Positions 12,198 to 24,377 of a stretch of DNA of 64,000 nt are shown here, in pieces. Below the pieces are notes generated by a model. The model was given only the letters and a program-made list of their open reading frames with translations. It was not told where the DNA came from and made no database searches. The stretch is from Enterobacter sp. kpr-6 (GTDB lineage Bacteria > Pseudomonadota > Gammaproteobacteria > Enterobacterales > Enterobacteriaceae), in contig NZ_FOYH01000004.1 in the NCBI RefSeq assembly GCF_900116015.1, positions 248,001-312,000 of the forward strand. Direction: 5' to 3'. Numbering within the stretch: position 1 is the stretch's first letter; every line of letters begins with the position of its first letter. Both the position numbers and the translations under genes were made by a program.

Positions 12198-13671
12198 TTT
12201 GCGCGACCTACTCGCTCCGTGGGTACCAGCATTGCCTGCGAGAGCACTTCGGGAAATGACACTCGACAGCCGCGTGGCGGCGTCGGGCGATCTTTTTGTG
12301 GCCGTTGTTGGCCATCAGACGGACGGGCGTCGCTATATCCCGCAGGCGATTGCGCAGGGCGTTGCCGCCATTATTGCTGAGGCGAAAGGCGAAGCCTCCG
12401 ACGGTGAAATCCGTGAAATGCACGGCGTGCCGGTTATCTACCTGAGTCAGTTAAATGAGCGTCTCTCGGCACTCGCCGGGCGCTTTTATGATGAGCCGTC
12501 TGAACGCTTACGTCTGATTGGCGTCACCGGGACCAACGGTAAAACCACCACCACGCAGTTAATTGCGCAGTGGAGCCAGCTGCTGGGCGAAACCAGCGCG
12601 GTAATGGGTACCGTGGGCAACGGTCTGTTGGGTAAAGTCATCCCCACCGAAAACACCACCGGTTCCGCCGTGGACGTCCAGCATGTGATTGCCGGACTGG
12701 CAGAGCAGGGCGCAACCTTTGCCGCGATGGAAGTTTCCTCGCACGGGCTGGTTCAGCATCGCGTTGCCGCCCTCAAATTTAAAGCATCGGTCTTTACCAA
12801 TTTAAGCCGCGATCACCTTGATTATCATGGTGATATGGAGCAATACGAAGCGGCAAAATGGCTGCTGTTCTCCGCGCATCACTATGGTCAGGCGATTGTG
12901 AATGCCGACGATGAGATCGGACGCCGCTGGCTGGCAAAACTGCCGGACGCGATTGCCGTCTCCATGGAAGACAACATCAACCCGACCTGCCATGGTCGCT
13001 GGTTGAAAGCGGTTGACGTGAAGTATCACGACAGCGGCGCGACCATCCGTTTTGCCTCCACCTGGGGCGAAGGGGAAATCGAAAGCCGTCTGATGGGCGC
13101 ATTTAACGTCAGTAACCTGCTGCTGGCGCTGGCCACGCTGCTGGCGCTGGATTTCCCGTTAAGCGATCTGCTCCGCACCGCGTCACGCCTGCAACCGGTT
13201 TGCGGTCGTATGGAAGTGTTCAGCGCGCCGGGTAAACCTACCGTAGTAGTGGATTACGCTCATACGCCGGATGCGCTGGAAAAGGCCTTGCAGGCTGCGC
13301 GTCTGCACTGCACCGGCAAACTGTGGTGCGTCTTCGGCTGCGGTGGCGACCGCGATAAAGGCAAGCGTCCGCTGATGGGAGCGATTGCCGAACAATTTTC
13401 CGATGTGCCGGTCGTGACCGATGACAACCCGCGTACTGAAGAGCCGCGCGCCATTATCAATGACATTCTGGCCGGGATGCTGGATGCCGCTCATGCCCGC
13501 GTGGTGGAAGGCCGCGCCGAAGCGGTGACCAACGCCATCATGCAGGCCAAAGAAAACGACGTCGTGCTGCTGGCAGGCAAAGGCCACGAGGATTACCAGA
13601 TTGTCGGTACCCGTCGCCTTGATTATTCCGATCGCGTGACCGCGGCACGTCTGCTGGGGGCAATCGCATGA
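12184..13671 (+). CDS. murE: UDP-MurNAc-tripeptide synthetase MurE
   Basis: ATP-dependent cytoplasmic ligase that adds meso-diaminopimelate to UDP-MurNAc-L-Ala-D-Glu. The 495-residue protein has the Mur ligase P-loop [12 protein letters not shown] near residue 113 and the DNPRTEEP motif near residue 413, which recognises diaminopimelate and so predicts a Gram-negative type of cross-link. It starts with GTG 12184 inside the ftsI end, matching E. coli. The start of murF overlaps its stop in ATGA. Confidence 0.97.
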   Translation: MADRNLRDLLAPWVPALPARALREMTLDSRVAASGDLFVAVVGHQTDGRRYIPQAIAQGVAAIIAEAKGEASDGEIREMHGVPVIYLSQLNERLSALAGRFYDEPSERLRLIGVTGTNGKTTTTQLIAQWSQLLGETSAVMGTVGNGLLGKVIPTENTTGSAVDVQHVIAGLAEQGATFAAMEVSSHGLVQHRVAALKFKASVFTNLSRDHLDYHGDMEQYEAAKWLLFSAHHYGQAIVNADDEIGRRWLAKLPDAIAVSMEDNINPTCHGRWLKAVDVKYHDSGATIRFASTWGEGEIESRLMGAFNVSNLLLALATLLALDFPLSDLLRTASRLQPVCGRMEVFSAPGKPTVVVDYAHTPDALEKALQAARLHCTGKLWCVFGCGGDRDKGKRPLMGAIAEQFSDVPVVTDDNPRTEEPRAIINDILAGMLDAAHARVVEGRAEAVTNAIMQAKENDVVLLAGKGHEDYQIVGTRRLDYSDRVTAARLLGAIA

Positions 13672-15026
13672 TTAGCGTTAGCTTAAGCCAGCTCGCAGAA
13701 ATCCTGCACGGCAAATTGCACGGTCAGGATCTGACCCTCGACGCGGTGACCACCGACACGCGCAAACTCACGCCGGGCTGCCTGTTTGTAGCCCTGAAAG
13801 GCGAGCGTTTCGACGCCCATGATTTTGTCGAAAAAGCCAAAGAGGGCGGGGCAGGTGCGCTGCTGGTGAGCCGCGAACTGGATTGCGATCTGCCGCAGGT
13901 TATCGTCGACGATACCCGCCAGGCATTCGGTGAACTGGCTGCCTGGGTGCGCCAGCAGGTGCCTGCACGCGTGGTCGCGCTGACCGGTTCTTCCGGCAAA
14001 ACCTCAGTAAAAGAGATGACCGCTGCGATCCTCAGCGAATGCGGCAACACACTTTATACTGCGGGCAACCTAAATAATGACATCGGCGTGCCGATGACAT
14101 TGCTGCGCCTGACGCCGGAGCACCAGTTCGCAGTCATTGAACTGGGCGCGAATCACCAGGGTGAAATCGCCTGGACCGTCGGATTGACGAAGCCGGAAGC
14201 GGCGCTGGTCAACAACCTGGCGGCGGCGCATCTGGAAGGATTTGGCTCGCTGGCAGGCGTGGCGAAAGCCAAGGGCGAGATCTATACCGGTCTGCCGCTC
14301 TCCGGCATTGCCATCATGAACGCGGACAATAACGACTGGCTTAACTGGCAGAGCGTGATTGGCGAGCGCAAAATCTGGCGTTTCTCGCCCAATGCCGCCA
14401 ACAGCGATTTTACTGCCACCAATGTGCATGTGACCTCGCACGGGACAGAATTCACCCTGCAAACGCCAACGGGCGATGTCGAGGTGCTGTTACCGCTGCC
14501 GGGGCGGCATAACATTGCCAATGCGCTGGCGGCCACTGCGCTGGCGATGGCCGTGGGAGCAAGCCTTGACGCGGTAAAAGTCGGGCTGGCAAACCTGAAA
14601 GCTGTGCCAGGGCGCTTGTTCCCTATTCAGTTGGGTGAAAACAAGCTGCTGCTGGATGACTCCTACAACGCTAACGTCGGTTCCATGACGGCGGCAGCCC
14701 AGGTGCTCTCTGAGATGCCGGGCTATCGCGTGATGGTCGTGGGCGATATGGCAGAGCTTGGCGACGAGAGCGAAGCGTGTCACGCCCAGGTGGGTGAGGC
14801 GGCAAAAGCGGCGGGCCTCGACCTGGTGTTGAGCGTGGGAACATTAAGTAAAACAATCAGCGACGCCAGCGGTTCAGGCGAGCATTTTAACGATAAGTCT
14901 GCCGTGATTGCGCGTCTGAAGACGCTGGTGGCAGACCACCAGATTATCACCGTGTTGGTGAAAGGATCGCGCAGTGCTGCCATGGAAGAGGTGGTACGTG
15001 CATTACAGGAGAACGGGACATGTTAG
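13668..15026 (+). CDS. murF: UDP-MurNAc-tripeptide D-alanyl-D-alanine ligase MurF
   Basis: Adds the D-Ala-D-Ala dipeptide made by DdlB to UDP-MurNAc-tripeptide, completing the cytoplasmic pentapeptide. The 452-residue product carries the ATP-binding motif [14 protein letters not shown] near residue 104, the central-domain [11 protein letters not shown] and the C-terminal [12 protein letters not shown]. Four-base overlap with murE and seven-base overlap with mraY indicate coupled translation. Confidence 0.97.
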   Translation: MISVSLSQLAEILHGKLHGQDLTLDAVTTDTRKLTPGCLFVALKGERFDAHDFVEKAKEGGAGALLVSRELDCDLPQVIVDDTRQAFGELAAWVRQQVPARVVALTGSSGKTSVKEMTAAILSECGNTLYTAGNLNNDIGVPMTLLRLTPEHQFAVIELGANHQGEIAWTVGLTKPEAALVNNLAAAHLEGFGSLAGVAKAKGEIYTGLPLSGIAIMNADNNDWLNWQSVIGERKIWRFSPNAANSDFTATNVHVTSHGTEFTLQTPTGDVEVLLPLPGRHNIANALAATALAMAVGASLDAVKVGLANLKAVPGRLFPIQLGENKLLLDDSYNANVGSMTAAAQVLSEMPGYRVMVVGDMAELGDESEACHAQVGEAAKAAGLDLVLSVGTLSKTISDASGSGEHFNDKSAVIARLKTLVADHQIITVLVKGSRSAAMEEVVRALQENGTC

Positions 15027-16102
15027 TTTGGCTGGCCGAGCATTTGGTCAAATATTATTCTGGCTTTAACGTCTTTTCATATCTGACGTTTCGCGCCATT
15101 GTCAGCCTGCTGACCGCGCTGTTCATCTCTTTGTGGATGGGCCCGCGCATGATCGCCCGCCTGCAAAAACTCGCTTTCGGCCAGGTTGTGCGTAACGACG
15201 GCCCGGAATCTCACTTCAGTAAACGCGGTACGCCGACAATGGGTGGGATCATGATCCTGACCGCGATTGTCATTTCGGTGCTGCTTTGGGCTTATCCGTC
15301 CAACCCTTACGTCTGGTGCGTGCTGGTGGTGCTGATTGGCTACGGCATCATCGGTTTTGTCGATGACTACCGCAAAGTGGTGCGCAAAGATACCAAAGGG
15401 CTTATCGCCCGCTGGAAGTATTTCTGGATGTCGGTGATCGCGCTGGGCGTGGCATTCGCGCTCTATCTGGCCGGTAACGATACGCCTGCCACCCAACTGG
15501 TGGTGCCGTTCTTTAAAGACGTGATGCCTCAACTGGGGCTTTTCTATGTGCTGCTGGCTTACTTCGTGATTGTCGGCACCGGTAATGCGGTCAACCTGAC
15601 CGACGGTCTCGACGGCCTCGCCATTATGCCAACCGTATTTGTGGCGGGCGGCTTCGCGCTGGTGGCCTGGGCAAGCGGCAACATGAATTTTGCCAACTAC
15701 CTGCATATTCCTTATCTGCGTCACGCGGGTGAACTGGTGATCGTCTGTACGGCGATTGTCGGCGCGGGACTCGGTTTCTTATGGTTTAACACCTATCCGG
15801 CTCAGGTCTTTATGGGCGACGTGGGCTCGCTGGCCCTGGGCGGCGCGCTGGGCATCATTGCCGTGCTGCTGCGTCAGGAATTTTTGCTGGTGATCATGGG
15901 TGGCGTGTTCGTGGTGGAAACCCTGTCGGTGATTTTGCAGGTGGGTTCCTTCAAGCTGCGCGGTCAGCGTATTTTCCGCATGGCCCCGATTCATCACCAT
16001 TACGAACTGAAAGGCTGGCCGGAACCGCGCGTGATCGTGCGCTTCTGGATTATTTCGCTGATGCTGGTCCTGATCGGACTGGCAACGCTTAAGGTGCGTT
16101 AA
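15020..16102 (+). CDS. mraY: Phospho-MurNAc-pentapeptide translocase MraY
   Basis: Integral membrane enzyme that transfers phospho-MurNAc-pentapeptide to undecaprenyl phosphate, forming lipid I. The 360 residues span about ten transmembrane helices. Conserved cytoplasmic-loop motifs are visible: [18 protein letters not shown] and the [11 protein letters not shown] segment near the C-terminus, which bind metal and substrate in this family. It overlaps murF by seven bases and precedes murD by two. Confidence 0.98.
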   Translation: MLVWLAEHLVKYYSGFNVFSYLTFRAIVSLLTALFISLWMGPRMIARLQKLAFGQVVRNDGPESHFSKRGTPTMGGIMILTAIVISVLLWAYPSNPYVWCVLVVLIGYGIIGFVDDYRKVVRKDTKGLIARWKYFWMSVIALGVAFALYLAGNDTPATQLVVPFFKDVMPQLGLFYVLLAYFVIVGTGNAVNLTDGLDGLAIMPTVFVAGGFALVAWASGNMNFANYLHIPYLRHAGELVIVCTAIVGAGLGFLWFNTYPAQVFMGDVGSLALGGALGIIAVLLRQEFLLVIMGGVFVVETLSVILQVGSFKLRGQRIFRMAPIHHHYELKGWPEPRVIVRFWIISLMLVLIGLATLKVR

Positions 16103-16104
16103 TC

Positions 16105-17421
16105 ATGGCAGATTACCAGGGCAAAAAAGTCGTTATCATCGGGTTAGGTTTAACCGGCCTTTCCTGCGTGGACTTTTTCCTCGCGCGCAGCGTCACACCG
16201 CGCGTTATGGATACGCGCCTCTCACCGCCGGGGCTGGATAAGCTGCCGGAAACGGTCGAGCGCCATCTTGGTAGTCTGAACGATGACTGGCTGCTGGCCG
16301 CCGATCTGATCGTCGCCAGCCCCGGCATGGCGCTGGCGCATCCGTCGTTGAGCGCCGCTGCCGACGAAGGCATTGAAATTGTTGGCGATATCGAACTGTT
16401 CTGCCGCGAGGTGCAGGCCCCGGTTATCGCTATTACCGGCTCGAACGGTAAAAGCACGGTCACCACGCTGGTGGGTGACATGGCGAAAGCCGCAGGCGTG
16501 AACGTGGGCGTGGGCGGAAATATCGGCCTGCCGGCACTGATGCTGCTGGACAACGCGCGTGAGTTGTACGTTCTGGAACTGTCCAGCTTCCAGCTGGAAA
16601 CGACCTCAAGCCTGCGGGCTGTTGCCGCGACGATCCTCAACGTCACCGAAGATCATATGGACCGCTATCCGTTTGGCCTGCAGCAGTACCGCGCTGCCAA
16701 ACTGAAAGTGTATGAAAACGCAAAAGTCTGCGTGGTGAATGCCGATGATGCGCTGACCATGCCGGTACGCGGAGCCGATGAGCGCTGCGTCAGCTTTGGC
16801 GTGGACGTGGGCGACTATCATCTCAACCGTCAGCAGGGCGAAACCTGGCTGCGGGTGAAGGGCGAAAAAGTGCTTAACGCCAAAGAGATGCAGATCACTG
16901 GCCAGCATAACTACACCAATGCGCTGGCGGCGCTGGCGCTGGCGGATGCCGCCGGTTTACCGCGCGCCAGCAGTCTGAAAGCGCTGACCACTTTCTCCGG
17001 GCTGGCGCACCGCTTCCAGGTTGCGCACATGCATAACGGCGTGCGCTGGATCAATGACTCCAAAGCCACCAACGTGGGCAGCACCGAAGCGGCGCTGAAC
17101 GGCCTCCAGGTCGAAGGTACGTTACATCTGCTGCTCGGCGGCGATGGTAAATCAGCCGATTTCTCGCCGCTGCGTCGTTATCTCGACGGTGAACACATCC
17201 GCCTGTACTGCTTTGGCCGCGACGGTGCGGAACTTGCCGCATTGCGCCCGGATGTCGCCGTGCAGACCGACACCATGGAGCAGGCGATGCGTCTGCTGGC
17301 ACCGCAGGTGAAACCGGGTGATATGGTGCTGCTCTCCCCGGCGTGCGCCAGTCTCGATCAGTTCAAGAATTTCGAACAACGTGGGGATGTCTTTACCCGC
17401 CTGGCGAAGGAGTTAGGTTGA
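16105..17421 (+). CDS. murD: UDP-MurNAc-L-alanine D-glutamate ligase MurD
   Basis: Adds D-glutamate to UDP-MurNAc-L-alanine in the cytoplasm. The 438 residues show an N-terminal Rossmann fold ([13 protein letters not shown]), the Mur ligase P-loop [12 protein letters not shown] near residue 109 and the C-terminal motif [19 protein letters not shown]. The stop codon overlaps the ftsW start by one base. Nothing departs from the family. Confidence 0.97.
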   Translation: MADYQGKKVVIIGLGLTGLSCVDFFLARSVTPRVMDTRLSPPGLDKLPETVERHLGSLNDDWLLAADLIVASPGMALAHPSLSAAADEGIEIVGDIELFCREVQAPVIAITGSNGKSTVTTLVGDMAKAAGVNVGVGGNIGLPALMLLDNARELYVLELSSFQLETTSSLRAVAATILNVTEDHMDRYPFGLQQYRAAKLKVYENAKVCVVNADDALTMPVRGADERCVSFGVDVGDYHLNRQQGETWLRVKGEKVLNAKEMQITGQHNYTNALAALALADAAGLPRASSLKALTTFSGLAHRFQVAHMHNGVRWINDSKATNVGSTEAALNGLQVEGTLHLLLGGDGKSADFSPLRRYLDGEHIRLYCFGRDGAELAALRPDVAVQTDTMEQAMRLLAPQVKPGDMVLLSPACASLDQFKNFEQRGDVFTRLAKELG

Positions 17422-18662
17422 TGCGCTTAACGTTCCCTCGCCTTCGACTGCCGCGTTTGCCGGGACTGGGTGTCCTGGGATGGCTGGCATCGGCGTTACG
17501 GGGCTGGGTAATGGGCTCGCGTGACAAAGACACTGACAGTCTTGTCATGTACGACCGGATGCTGCTGTGGCTGACGCTGGGCCTTGGCGCGATCGGTTTT
17601 ATTATGGTGACGTCAGCTTCTATGCCGGTCGGCCAGCGACTCACTAACGATCCATTCTTCTTCGCCAAGCGTGATGCGCTCTATCTGTTCCTCGCCTTAT
17701 GTCTGGCGATGATCACCCTGCGCCTGCCGATGGAATTCTGGCAGCGCTACAGCTCGGCGATGCTGATTGTTTCAATCATCATGCTGCTGCTGGTTCTGGT
17801 GGTGGGCAGCTCGATCAACGGGGCATCGCGCTGGATTGATTTAGGCCTGATGCGCTTCCAGCCGGCGGAATTTACCAAGCTGTCGCTGTTCTGCTATCTG
17901 GCGAACTACCTGGTGCGTAAGGTTGATGAAGTGCGTAATAACCTGCGCGGCTTCTTAAAACCGATGGGCGTCATTCTGGTGCTGGCGGTGCTGCTGCTGG
18001 CCCAGCCTGACCTTGGTACGGTGGTCGTACTGTTTGTCACCACGCTGGCGATGCTGTTCCTCGCAGGCGCGAAGCTCTGGCAGTTCATCGCGATTATCGG
18101 CATGGGGATTTCAGCGGTGGTGCTGCTGATCCTCGCCGAGCCTTACCGTATCCGCCGTGTAACCTCCTTCTGGCGTCCATGGGATGACCCGTTCGGCAGC
18201 GGCTACCAGTTGACTCAGTCGCTGATGGCGTTTGGTCGCGGCGAGATGTGGGGCCAGGGCTTAGGCAACTCAGTACAAAAACTGGAATATTTACCCGAGG
18301 CGCATACCGACTTTATCTTCGCCATTATTGGCGAAGAACTGGGTTATATCGGTGTGGTACTGGCGCTTTTGATGGTATTCTTCGTCGCTTTCCGTGCCAT
18401 GTCTATTGGGCGAAAAGCGCTGGAAATCGATCACCGTTTCTCCGGTTTTCTGGCCTGTTCGATCGGGATCTGGTTTAGTTTCCAGGCGCTGGTAAACGTG
18501 GGTGCGGCAGCGGGTATGCTGCCGACCAAAGGTCTGACGTTGCCGATGATAAGCTACGGTGGTTCCAGCTTATTGATTATGTCGACGGCGATCATGCTGC
18601 TGTTACGTATTGATTATGAAACGCGTCTGGAAAAAGCCCAGGCGTTTACACGAGGTTTATGA
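17421..18662 (+). CDS. ftsW: Septal peptidoglycan glycosyltransferase FtsW
   Basis: SEDS-family polymerase that builds septal glycan strands with FtsI. The 413-residue protein has about ten transmembrane helices and the SEDS signatures [24 protein letters not shown] and the C-terminal LISYGGSS-type motif (here [10 protein letters not shown]). ATG 17421 is chosen because it matches the E. coli start and overlaps the murD stop (TGATG), with GGAG upstream; the open frame extends 26 codons upstream only by chance. Confidence 0.96.
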   Translation: MRLTFPRLRLPRLPGLGVLGWLASALRGWVMGSRDKDTDSLVMYDRMLLWLTLGLGAIGFIMVTSASMPVGQRLTNDPFFFAKRDALYLFLALCLAMITLRLPMEFWQRYSSAMLIVSIIMLLLVLVVGSSINGASRWIDLGLMRFQPAEFTKLSLFCYLANYLVRKVDEVRNNLRGFLKPMGVILVLAVLLLAQPDLGTVVVLFVTTLAMLFLAGAKLWQFIAIIGMGISAVVLLILAEPYRIRRVTSFWRPWDDPFGSGYQLTQSLMAFGRGEMWGQGLGNSVQKLEYLPEAHTDFIFAIIGEELGYIGVVLALLMVFFVAFRAMSIGRKALEIDHRFSGFLACSIGIWFSFQALVNVGAAAGMLPTKGLTLPMISYGGSSLLIMSTAIMLLLRIDYETRLEKAQAFTRGL

Positions 18663-19729
18663 TGAGTGGTCAACCGAAGCGGTTAATGGTGATGGCAGGC
18701 GGAACGGGCGGACACGTATTCCCCGGTCTGGCTGTTGCGCACCATTTAATGGCCCAGGGCTGGCAGGTTCGCTGGCTGGGTACCGCCGACCGTATGGAAG
18801 CAGACCTGGTGCCGAAGCACGGCATCGAAATCGATTTTATTCGTATCTCAGGCCTGCGGGGTAAAGGGATTAAAGCGTTACTGCTTGCACCGATGCGCAT
18901 TTTTAACGCCTGGCGTCAGGCGCGCGCGATCATGAAGCGCTTTAAGCCGGACGCGGTATTAGGGATGGGTGGGTATGTCTCCGGTCCTGGCGGGCTGGCG
19001 GCATGGTCACTGGGCATTCCGGTGGTGTTGCATGAGCAGAACGGCATTGCAGGGTTGACCAATAAATGGCTCGCTAAAATTGCCAAAACGGTAATGCAGG
19101 CGTTCCCCGGCGCGTTTCCGAATGCCGAAGTGGTGGGGAATCCGGTGCGCACTGATGTGTTGGCGTTGCCGCTGCCGCAGGATCGTCTGACTGGACGTGA
19201 AGGGCCGATCCGCGTGCTTATCGTTGGTGGATCGCAGGGCGCACGTGTGCTGAATCTCACGATGCCGCAGGTCGCTGCGAAACTGGGCGATCGCATCACC
19301 ATCTGGCATCAGAGTGGCAAAGGTGCGCAACAGACGGTTGAGCAGGCTTATATCGATAACGGTCAGCCGCAGCATAAAGTTACCGAATTTATCGACGATA
19401 TGGCTGAGGCTTATGCCTGGGCGGACGTGGTGGTGTGCCGGTCCGGGGCGTTAACCGTCAGTGAAATTGCCGCCGCCGGACTGCCTGCGCTGTTTGTGCC
19501 TTTCCAGCACAAAGATCGCCAGCAGTACTGGAATGCCCTGCCGCTTGAAAAGGCGAGCGCGGCGAAGATCCTGGAGCAGCCGCAGTTTACAGTCGATGCA
19601 GTCGTCGAGACGCTGAAAAACTGGGATCGTGAAACATTATTAGCGATGGCTGAGCGCGCACGTGCCGCCGCCATCCCGGATGCAACTCTCAGGGTTGCCC
19701 GCGCAGTAAGCCTTGCAGCACAGGCTTAA
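18662..19729 (+). CDS. murG: Lipid II-forming N-acetylglucosaminyltransferase MurG
   Basis: Peripheral inner-membrane GT28 enzyme that adds GlcNAc to lipid I to give lipid II. The 355 residues have the N-terminal glycine-rich loop [14 protein letters not shown], the second loop [11 protein letters not shown] and the C-terminal donor-binding motif [17 protein letters not shown]. Two adjacent ATG codons exist (18659 and 18662); the second has the better spacing to GAGG and matches E. coli. It overlaps ftsW by one base. Confidence 0.97.
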   Translation: MSGQPKRLMVMAGGTGGHVFPGLAVAHHLMAQGWQVRWLGTADRMEADLVPKHGIEIDFIRISGLRGKGIKALLLAPMRIFNAWRQARAIMKRFKPDAVLGMGGYVSGPGGLAAWSLGIPVVLHEQNGIAGLTNKWLAKIAKTVMQAFPGAFPNAEVVGNPVRTDVLALPLPQDRLTGREGPIRVLIVGGSQGARVLNLTMPQVAAKLGDRITIWHQSGKGAQQTVEQAYIDNGQPQHKVTEFIDDMAEAYAWADVVVCRSGALTVSEIAAAGLPALFVPFQHKDRQQYWNALPLEKASAAKILEQPQFTVDAVVETLKNWDRETLLAMAERARAAAIPDATLRVARAVSLAAQA

Positions 19730-19784
19730 ACATCGCGACGCCTTTTGCGTCGCACGAATTTTAGAAGTCGATGGCGTTTAGAGA

Positions 19785-21260
19785 ATGAATACACAACAAC
19801 TGGCGAAACTGCGTTTAATCGTGCCCGAGATGCGTCGCGTCCGGCACATTCACTTTGTTGGCATCGGTGGTGCCGGTATGGGTGGTATTGCTGAAGTGCT
19901 GGCCAACGAAGGCTATCAGATCAGCGGTTCTGACCTCGCGCCGAATCCGGTGACGCAGCAGTTGTCTTCACTGGGCGCGACCATCTATTTCAATCACCGC
20001 CCTGAAAACGTGCGTGATGCCAGCGTCGTGGTCGTTTCAAGCGCCATTGCGGCGGACAATCCTGAGATTGTTGCGGCACACGAAGCGCGTATCCCGGTGA
20101 TCCGCCGGGCAGAAATGCTGGCTGAATTAATGCGTTTTCGTCACGGTATTGCGATTGCCGGGACCCACGGTAAAACCACGACCACCGCGATGGTCTCCAG
20201 CATTTACGCCGAAGCAGGGCTGGACCCAACGTTTGTGAATGGTGGACTGGTGAAAGCCGCAGGTGTCCATGCGCGTTTAGGCCATAGCCGCTATCTCATT
20301 GCGGAAGCCGACGAGAGCGACGCGTCGTTCCTGCATTTGCAGCCGATGGTGGCAATCGTGACCAATATCGAAGCCGACCATATGGATACCTATCAGGGCG
20401 ACTTTGAAAATTTAAAGCAGACGTTCATTAACTTTTTGCACAACTTGCCGTTTTACGGCCGTGCAGTGATGTGTGTGGACGATCCGGTGATCCGCGAACT
20501 GCTGCCACGCGTAGGTCGTCAAACCACGACCTACGGGTTTAGTGACGATGCAGACGTGCGGGTTGAGAACTACCGTCAGACCGGGCCGCAAGGACACTTT
20601 ACGCTGGTACGCCAGGATAAGCCTGAGCTGAAGGTAACCCTGAACGCCCCTGGTCGCCACAATGCCCTGAACGCGGCGGCAGCCGTCGCGGTGGCAACCG
20701 AAGAAGGCATTGAAGACGAAGACATTTTACGCGCGCTGGAAAGTTTCCAGGGGACCGGTCGTCGTTTCGATTTCCTCGGTGAGTTCCCGCTGCAAACGGT
20801 GAACGGTAGAGAAGGCACGGCGATGCTGGTGGATGATTACGGTCACCATCCGACGGAAGTTGATGCCACCATTAAAGCTGCGCGGGCAGGCTGGCCGGAT
20901 AAAAATCTGGTGATGATTTTTCAGCCGCACCGTTTTACCCGTACGCGCGATCTGTATGATGATTTTGCTAACGTGCTGACCCAGGTTGACGCATTGCTGA
21001 TGCTGGATGTGTACGCCGCAGGCGAAGCGGCGATTCCTGGTGCCGACAGCCGTTCACTGTGCCGCACTATTCGTGGGCGCGGTAAAATCGACCCGATTCT
21101 GGTCTCAGACGCTGCCCAGGCTGCGGCGATGCTGGCCCCGGTGTTAACCGGAAACGATCTTATCCTGGTGCAGGGGGCCGGAAACATCGGCAAAATCGCC
21201 CGTCATCTGGCTGAAATCAAACTGAAACCGCAAAACCCGGAGGAAGAACATCATGGCTGA
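19785..21260 (+). CDS. murC: UDP-MurNAc L-alanine ligase MurC
   Basis: First amino-acid-adding enzyme of peptidoglycan synthesis. The 491-residue protein has the N-terminal UDP-binding motif [13 protein letters not shown], the ATP-binding [11 protein letters not shown] near residue 125 and the C-terminal [12 protein letters not shown] 55-base gap after murG, with a small hairpin (GCGACGC/GCGTCGC, about 19735-19753), is the longest break in this half of the cluster. The 3' end overlaps ddlB by eight bases. Confidence 0.97.
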   Translation: MNTQQLAKLRLIVPEMRRVRHIHFVGIGGAGMGGIAEVLANEGYQISGSDLAPNPVTQQLSSLGATIYFNHRPENVRDASVVVVSSAIAADNPEIVAAHEARIPVIRRAEMLAELMRFRHGIAIAGTHGKTTTTAMVSSIYAEAGLDPTFVNGGLVKAAGVHARLGHSRYLIAEADESDASFLHLQPMVAIVTNIEADHMDTYQGDFENLKQTFINFLHNLPFYGRAVMCVDDPVIRELLPRVGRQTTTYGFSDDADVRVENYRQTGPQGHFTLVRQDKPELKVTLNAPGRHNALNAAAAVAVATEEGIEDEDILRALESFQGTGRRFDFLGEFPLQTVNGREGTAMLVDDYGHHPTEVDATIKAARAGWPDKNLVMIFQPHRFTRTRDLYDDFANVLTQVDALLMLDVYAAGEAAIPGADSRSLCRTIRGRGKIDPILVSDAAQAAAMLAPVLTGNDLILVQGAGNIGKIARHLAEIKLKPQNPEEEHHG

Positions 21261-22173
21261 TAAAATTGCCGTCCTCTTAGGGGGAACGTCAGCGGAGCGT
21301 GAAGTGTCGCTGAACTCGGGTGCTGCGGTCCTGGCGGGATTACGTGAAGGCGGCGTGGATGCTTATCCTGTCGATCCGCGCGAAACCGACGTAACACAGC
21401 TAAAAAACCTGGGTTTTAAGAAAGCGTTTATTGCCCTTCACGGACGCGGTGGGGAAGATGGCACGCTGCAAGGCCTGCTGGAGCTGATTGGCCTGCCTTA
21501 CACCGGCAGCGGCGTCATGGCATCCGCTATCTCAATGGATAAATGGCGCAGCAAACTGCTGTGGCAGGGAGCGGGATTACCGGTTGCTCCATGGGTTGCG
21601 TTAACTCGCCAGGCGTTTGAACGTGGTCTCGATGAGTCGGTCACGTCGCGCATCACGGCGCTGGGCTTACCGCTGATCGTCAAGCCCAGCCGCGAAGGAT
21701 CAAGCGTTGGAATGTCCAAAGTAGACGAAGCCAGTCAGCTTGGCGCTGCGCTTGAACTTGCATTTCAACATGATGAAGAAGTTCTTATTGAAAAATGGCT
21801 CAGTGGGCCAGAATTCACGCTCGCTGTGCTCGGTGAAGAAATTTTACCATCAATTCGCATTCAGCCCGCTGGAACCTTCTATGATTATGAGGCGAAGTAT
21901 CTCTCTGATGAGACACAATATTTCTGCCCAAGCGGTTTATCCGCTGAACTTGAAGCGCAATTACGCGATCTTGTGCAGAAAGCATGGACTGTTTTAGGCT
22001 GCCAGGGTTGGGGAAGAATTGATGCAATGCAGGACAGTGATGGCACATTTTATCTGCTCGAAGCGAACACCTCACCGGGTATGACGAGCCACAGTCTGGT
22101 TCCGATGGCGGCGCGTCAGGCGGGGTTGAGCTTTTCGCAGTTAGTCGTAAAAATTCTGGCGTTGGCAGACTGA
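21253..22173 (+). CDS. ddlB: D-alanine-D-alanine ligase B
   Basis: ATP-grasp enzyme that makes the D-Ala-D-Ala dipeptide used by MurF. The 306 residues include the N-terminal [14 protein letters not shown], the [14 protein letters not shown] nucleotide-binding segment near residue 144 and the catalytic [14 protein letters not shown] near the end. The second half (about 21735-22075) is visibly richer in A and T than the neighbouring genes. In E. coli, promoters for ftsQAZ lie inside ddlB, and some of this composition may reflect that. Confidence 0.96.
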   Translation: MADKIAVLLGGTSAEREVSLNSGAAVLAGLREGGVDAYPVDPRETDVTQLKNLGFKKAFIALHGRGGEDGTLQGLLELIGLPYTGSGVMASAISMDKWRSKLLWQGAGLPVAPWVALTRQAFERGLDESVTSRITALGLPLIVKPSREGSSVGMSKVDEASQLGAALELAFQHDEEVLIEKWLSGPEFTLAVLGEEILPSIRIQPAGTFYDYEAKYLSDETQYFCPSGLSAELEAQLRDLVQKAWTVLGCQGWGRIDAMQDSDGTFYLLEANTSPGMTSHSLVPMAARQAGLSFSQLVVKILALAD

Positions 22174-22174
22174 T

Positions 22175-23008
22175 ATGTCGCAGGCTGCACTGAACACGCG
22201 CAACCAGAATGAGGAAGAAATCCTGTCCTCACGGCGAAGTAATGGTACGCGTCTTGCAGGAATACTCTTTCTGCTGACGGTACTTTGCACCGTGTTTGTT
22301 AGCGGCTGGATGGTACTGGGTTGGATGGATGACGCGCAGCGTTTGCCGTTATCGAAGCTGGTGGTGACGGGGGAACGTCATTACACGCGTAACGATGATA
22401 TTCGTCAGGCTATTCTGGCACTCGGCTCGCCGGGGACGTTTATGACCCAAGACGTCAATATTATTCAAAGCCAGATTGAGCGTCTGCCATGGATTAAGCA
22501 GGCGAGCGTCAGGAAACAATGGCCTGATGAATTGAAGATTCATCTGGTTGAATATGTGCCGATAGCGCGGTGGAATGATCAACATATGGTTGATGTGGAC
22601 GGGAACTCGTTTAGCGTGCCCACCGATCGCATCAACAAACAGGGATTACCTCTGCTGTATGGCCCGGAAGGTAGCGAAAATGAAGTTTTGCAGGGCTACC
22701 GGGAAATGGGACAGGTGCTGATAAAGGACAGGTTCACGTTGAAAGAGGCGGCAATGACCGCACGACGTTCCTGGCAGTTGACGCTAAATAATGACATTAA
22801 GCTCAACCTTGGCCGGGGCGATACGATGAAACGGTTGTCACGCTTTGTAGAACTGTACCCGGTTCTCCAGCAGCAAGCGCAGACGGATGGCAAAGAGATT
22901 AGCTACGTTGACTTGCGCTATGACTCAGGCGCGGCAGTCGGATGGAAACCGGCTCCCATTGAGGATCCTAATCAGCAACAGAATCAGGCACAGGCAGAGC
23001 AACAATGA
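22175..23008 (+). CDS. ftsQ: Cell division protein FtsQ
   Basis: Bitopic inner-membrane scaffold of the FtsQLB complex. The 277 residues comprise a cytoplasmic tail (1-26), one transmembrane helix (about 27-48, [20 protein letters not shown]), a periplasmic POTRA domain starting near [15 protein letters not shown] and a beta domain, then a Gln-rich tail. It follows ddlB after one base and overlaps ftsA in ATGA. Confidence 0.96.
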   Translation: MSQAALNTRNQNEEEILSSRRSNGTRLAGILFLLTVLCTVFVSGWMVLGWMDDAQRLPLSKLVVTGERHYTRNDDIRQAILALGSPGTFMTQDVNIIQSQIERLPWIKQASVRKQWPDELKIHLVEYVPIARWNDQHMVDVDGNSFSVPTDRINKQGLPLLYGPEGSENEVLQGYREMGQVLIKDRFTLKEAAMTARRSWQLTLNNDIKLNLGRGDTMKRLSRFVELYPVLQQQAQTDGKEISYVDLRYDSGAAVGWKPAPIEDPNQQQNQAQAEQQ

Positions 23009-24261
23009 TCAAGGCGACGGACAGAAAACTGGTAGTTGGACTGGAGATTGGCACTGCGAAGGTTGCCGCTTTAGTAGGGGAAGTTCTGCCCGACGGTATG
23101 ATCAATATCATTGGCGTGGGCAGTTGCCCGTCCCGTGGTATGGATAAAGGCGGGGTTAATGACCTGGAGTCCGTGGTGAAATGCGTTCAGCGTGCCATTG
23201 ACCAGGCTGAATTAATGGCAGATTGCCAGATTTCGTCAGTGTATCTGGCGCTTTCTGGTAAGCACATTAGCTGCCAGAATGAAATTGGTATGGTGCCGAT
23301 TTCAGAAGAAGAAGTGACGCAGGAAGACGTGGAAAACGTGGTCCATACGGCAAAGTCTGTGCGTGTACGCGATGAACACCGCGTTCTGCACGTGATTCCG
23401 CAGGAATACGCCATTGATTACCAGGAAGGGATCAAGAACCCGGTGGGTTTGTCGGGCGTCCGTATGCAGGCAAAAGTCCATTTGATCACCTGCCACAATG
23501 ATATGGCAAAAAACATTGTCAAAGCAGTTGAACGTTGTGGGCTTAAAGTTGACCAATTAATTTTTGCCGGGTTAGCGTCAAGTTATTCCGTGTTGACTGA
23601 AGATGAACGTGAGCTGGGTGTCTGCGTCGTGGACGTCGGTGGTGGTACAATGGATATCGCCGTCTATACCGGCGGTGCGCTGCGTCATACCAAAGTGATC
23701 CCGTATGCAGGGAATGTGGTGACCAGCGATATCGCCTATGCCTTCGGTACACCGCCCAGCGATGCCGAAGCCATTAAAGTTCGCCACGGTTGCGCGCTTG
23801 GCTCCATCGTCGGTAAAGACGAAAGCGTTGAGGTGCCAAGCGTCGGTGGTCGTCCGCCACGCAGTTTGCAACGACAGACGCTGGCAGAAGTGATTGAGCC
23901 TCGTTATACCGAGCTGCTTAATCTGGTAAACGAAGAGATTTTACAGTTGCAGGAGCAGCTTCGTCAGCAGGGTGTGAAGCACCACCTCGCGGCGGGGATT
24001 GTATTAACGGGTGGTGCGGCGCAAATTGAAGGTCTTGCGGCCTGCGCGCAACGTGTGTTTCACACCCAGGTGCGCATCGGCGCGCCACTCAATATTACAG
24101 GCCTGACAGATTATGCCCAGGAGCCGTACTATTCGACGGCGGTGGGCTTACTTCACTACGGGAAAGAATCCCACATGAGTGGTGAAGCGGAAGTGGAAAA
24201 ACGTGTGTCAGTCGGCTCGTGGATCAAACGACTCAACAGCTGGCTGCGAAAAGAGTTTTAA
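23005..24261 (+). CDS. ftsA: Cell division protein FtsA
   Basis: Actin-like ATPase that tethers FtsZ to the membrane and signals to the septal synthases. The 418-residue product is nearly identical to E. coli FtsA but lacks two residues near the C-terminus ([10 protein letters not shown]). It shows the actin-fold phosphate loops [15 protein letters not shown] and [14 protein letters not shown], and ends in the amphipathic membrane helix [13 protein letters not shown]. Overlaps ftsQ by four bases. Confidence 0.97.
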   Translation: MIKATDRKLVVGLEIGTAKVAALVGEVLPDGMINIIGVGSCPSRGMDKGGVNDLESVVKCVQRAIDQAELMADCQISSVYLALSGKHISCQNEIGMVPISEEEVTQEDVENVVHTAKSVRVRDEHRVLHVIPQEYAIDYQEGIKNPVGLSGVRMQAKVHLITCHNDMAKNIVKAVERCGLKVDQLIFAGLASSYSVLTEDERELGVCVVDVGGGTMDIAVYTGGALRHTKVIPYAGNVVTSDIAYAFGTPPSDAEAIKVRHGCALGSIVGKDESVEVPSVGGRPPRSLQRQTLAEVIEPRYTELLNLVNEEILQLQEQLRQQGVKHHLAAGIVLTGGAAQIEGLAACAQRVFHTQVRIGAPLNITGLTDYAQEPYYSTAVGLLHYGKESHMSGEAEVEKRVSVGSWIKRLNSWLRKEF

Positions 24262-24377
24262 TTTTTTTAAAAGAGATCGACGTGTATTAGCGGTCTCAGG
24301 CGACAGGCACATACACAAATTGTTCAGGTTGCATTGAGTCAGCCTGAAGGATGAAGTGTAACAAACGGAGAGAAATT

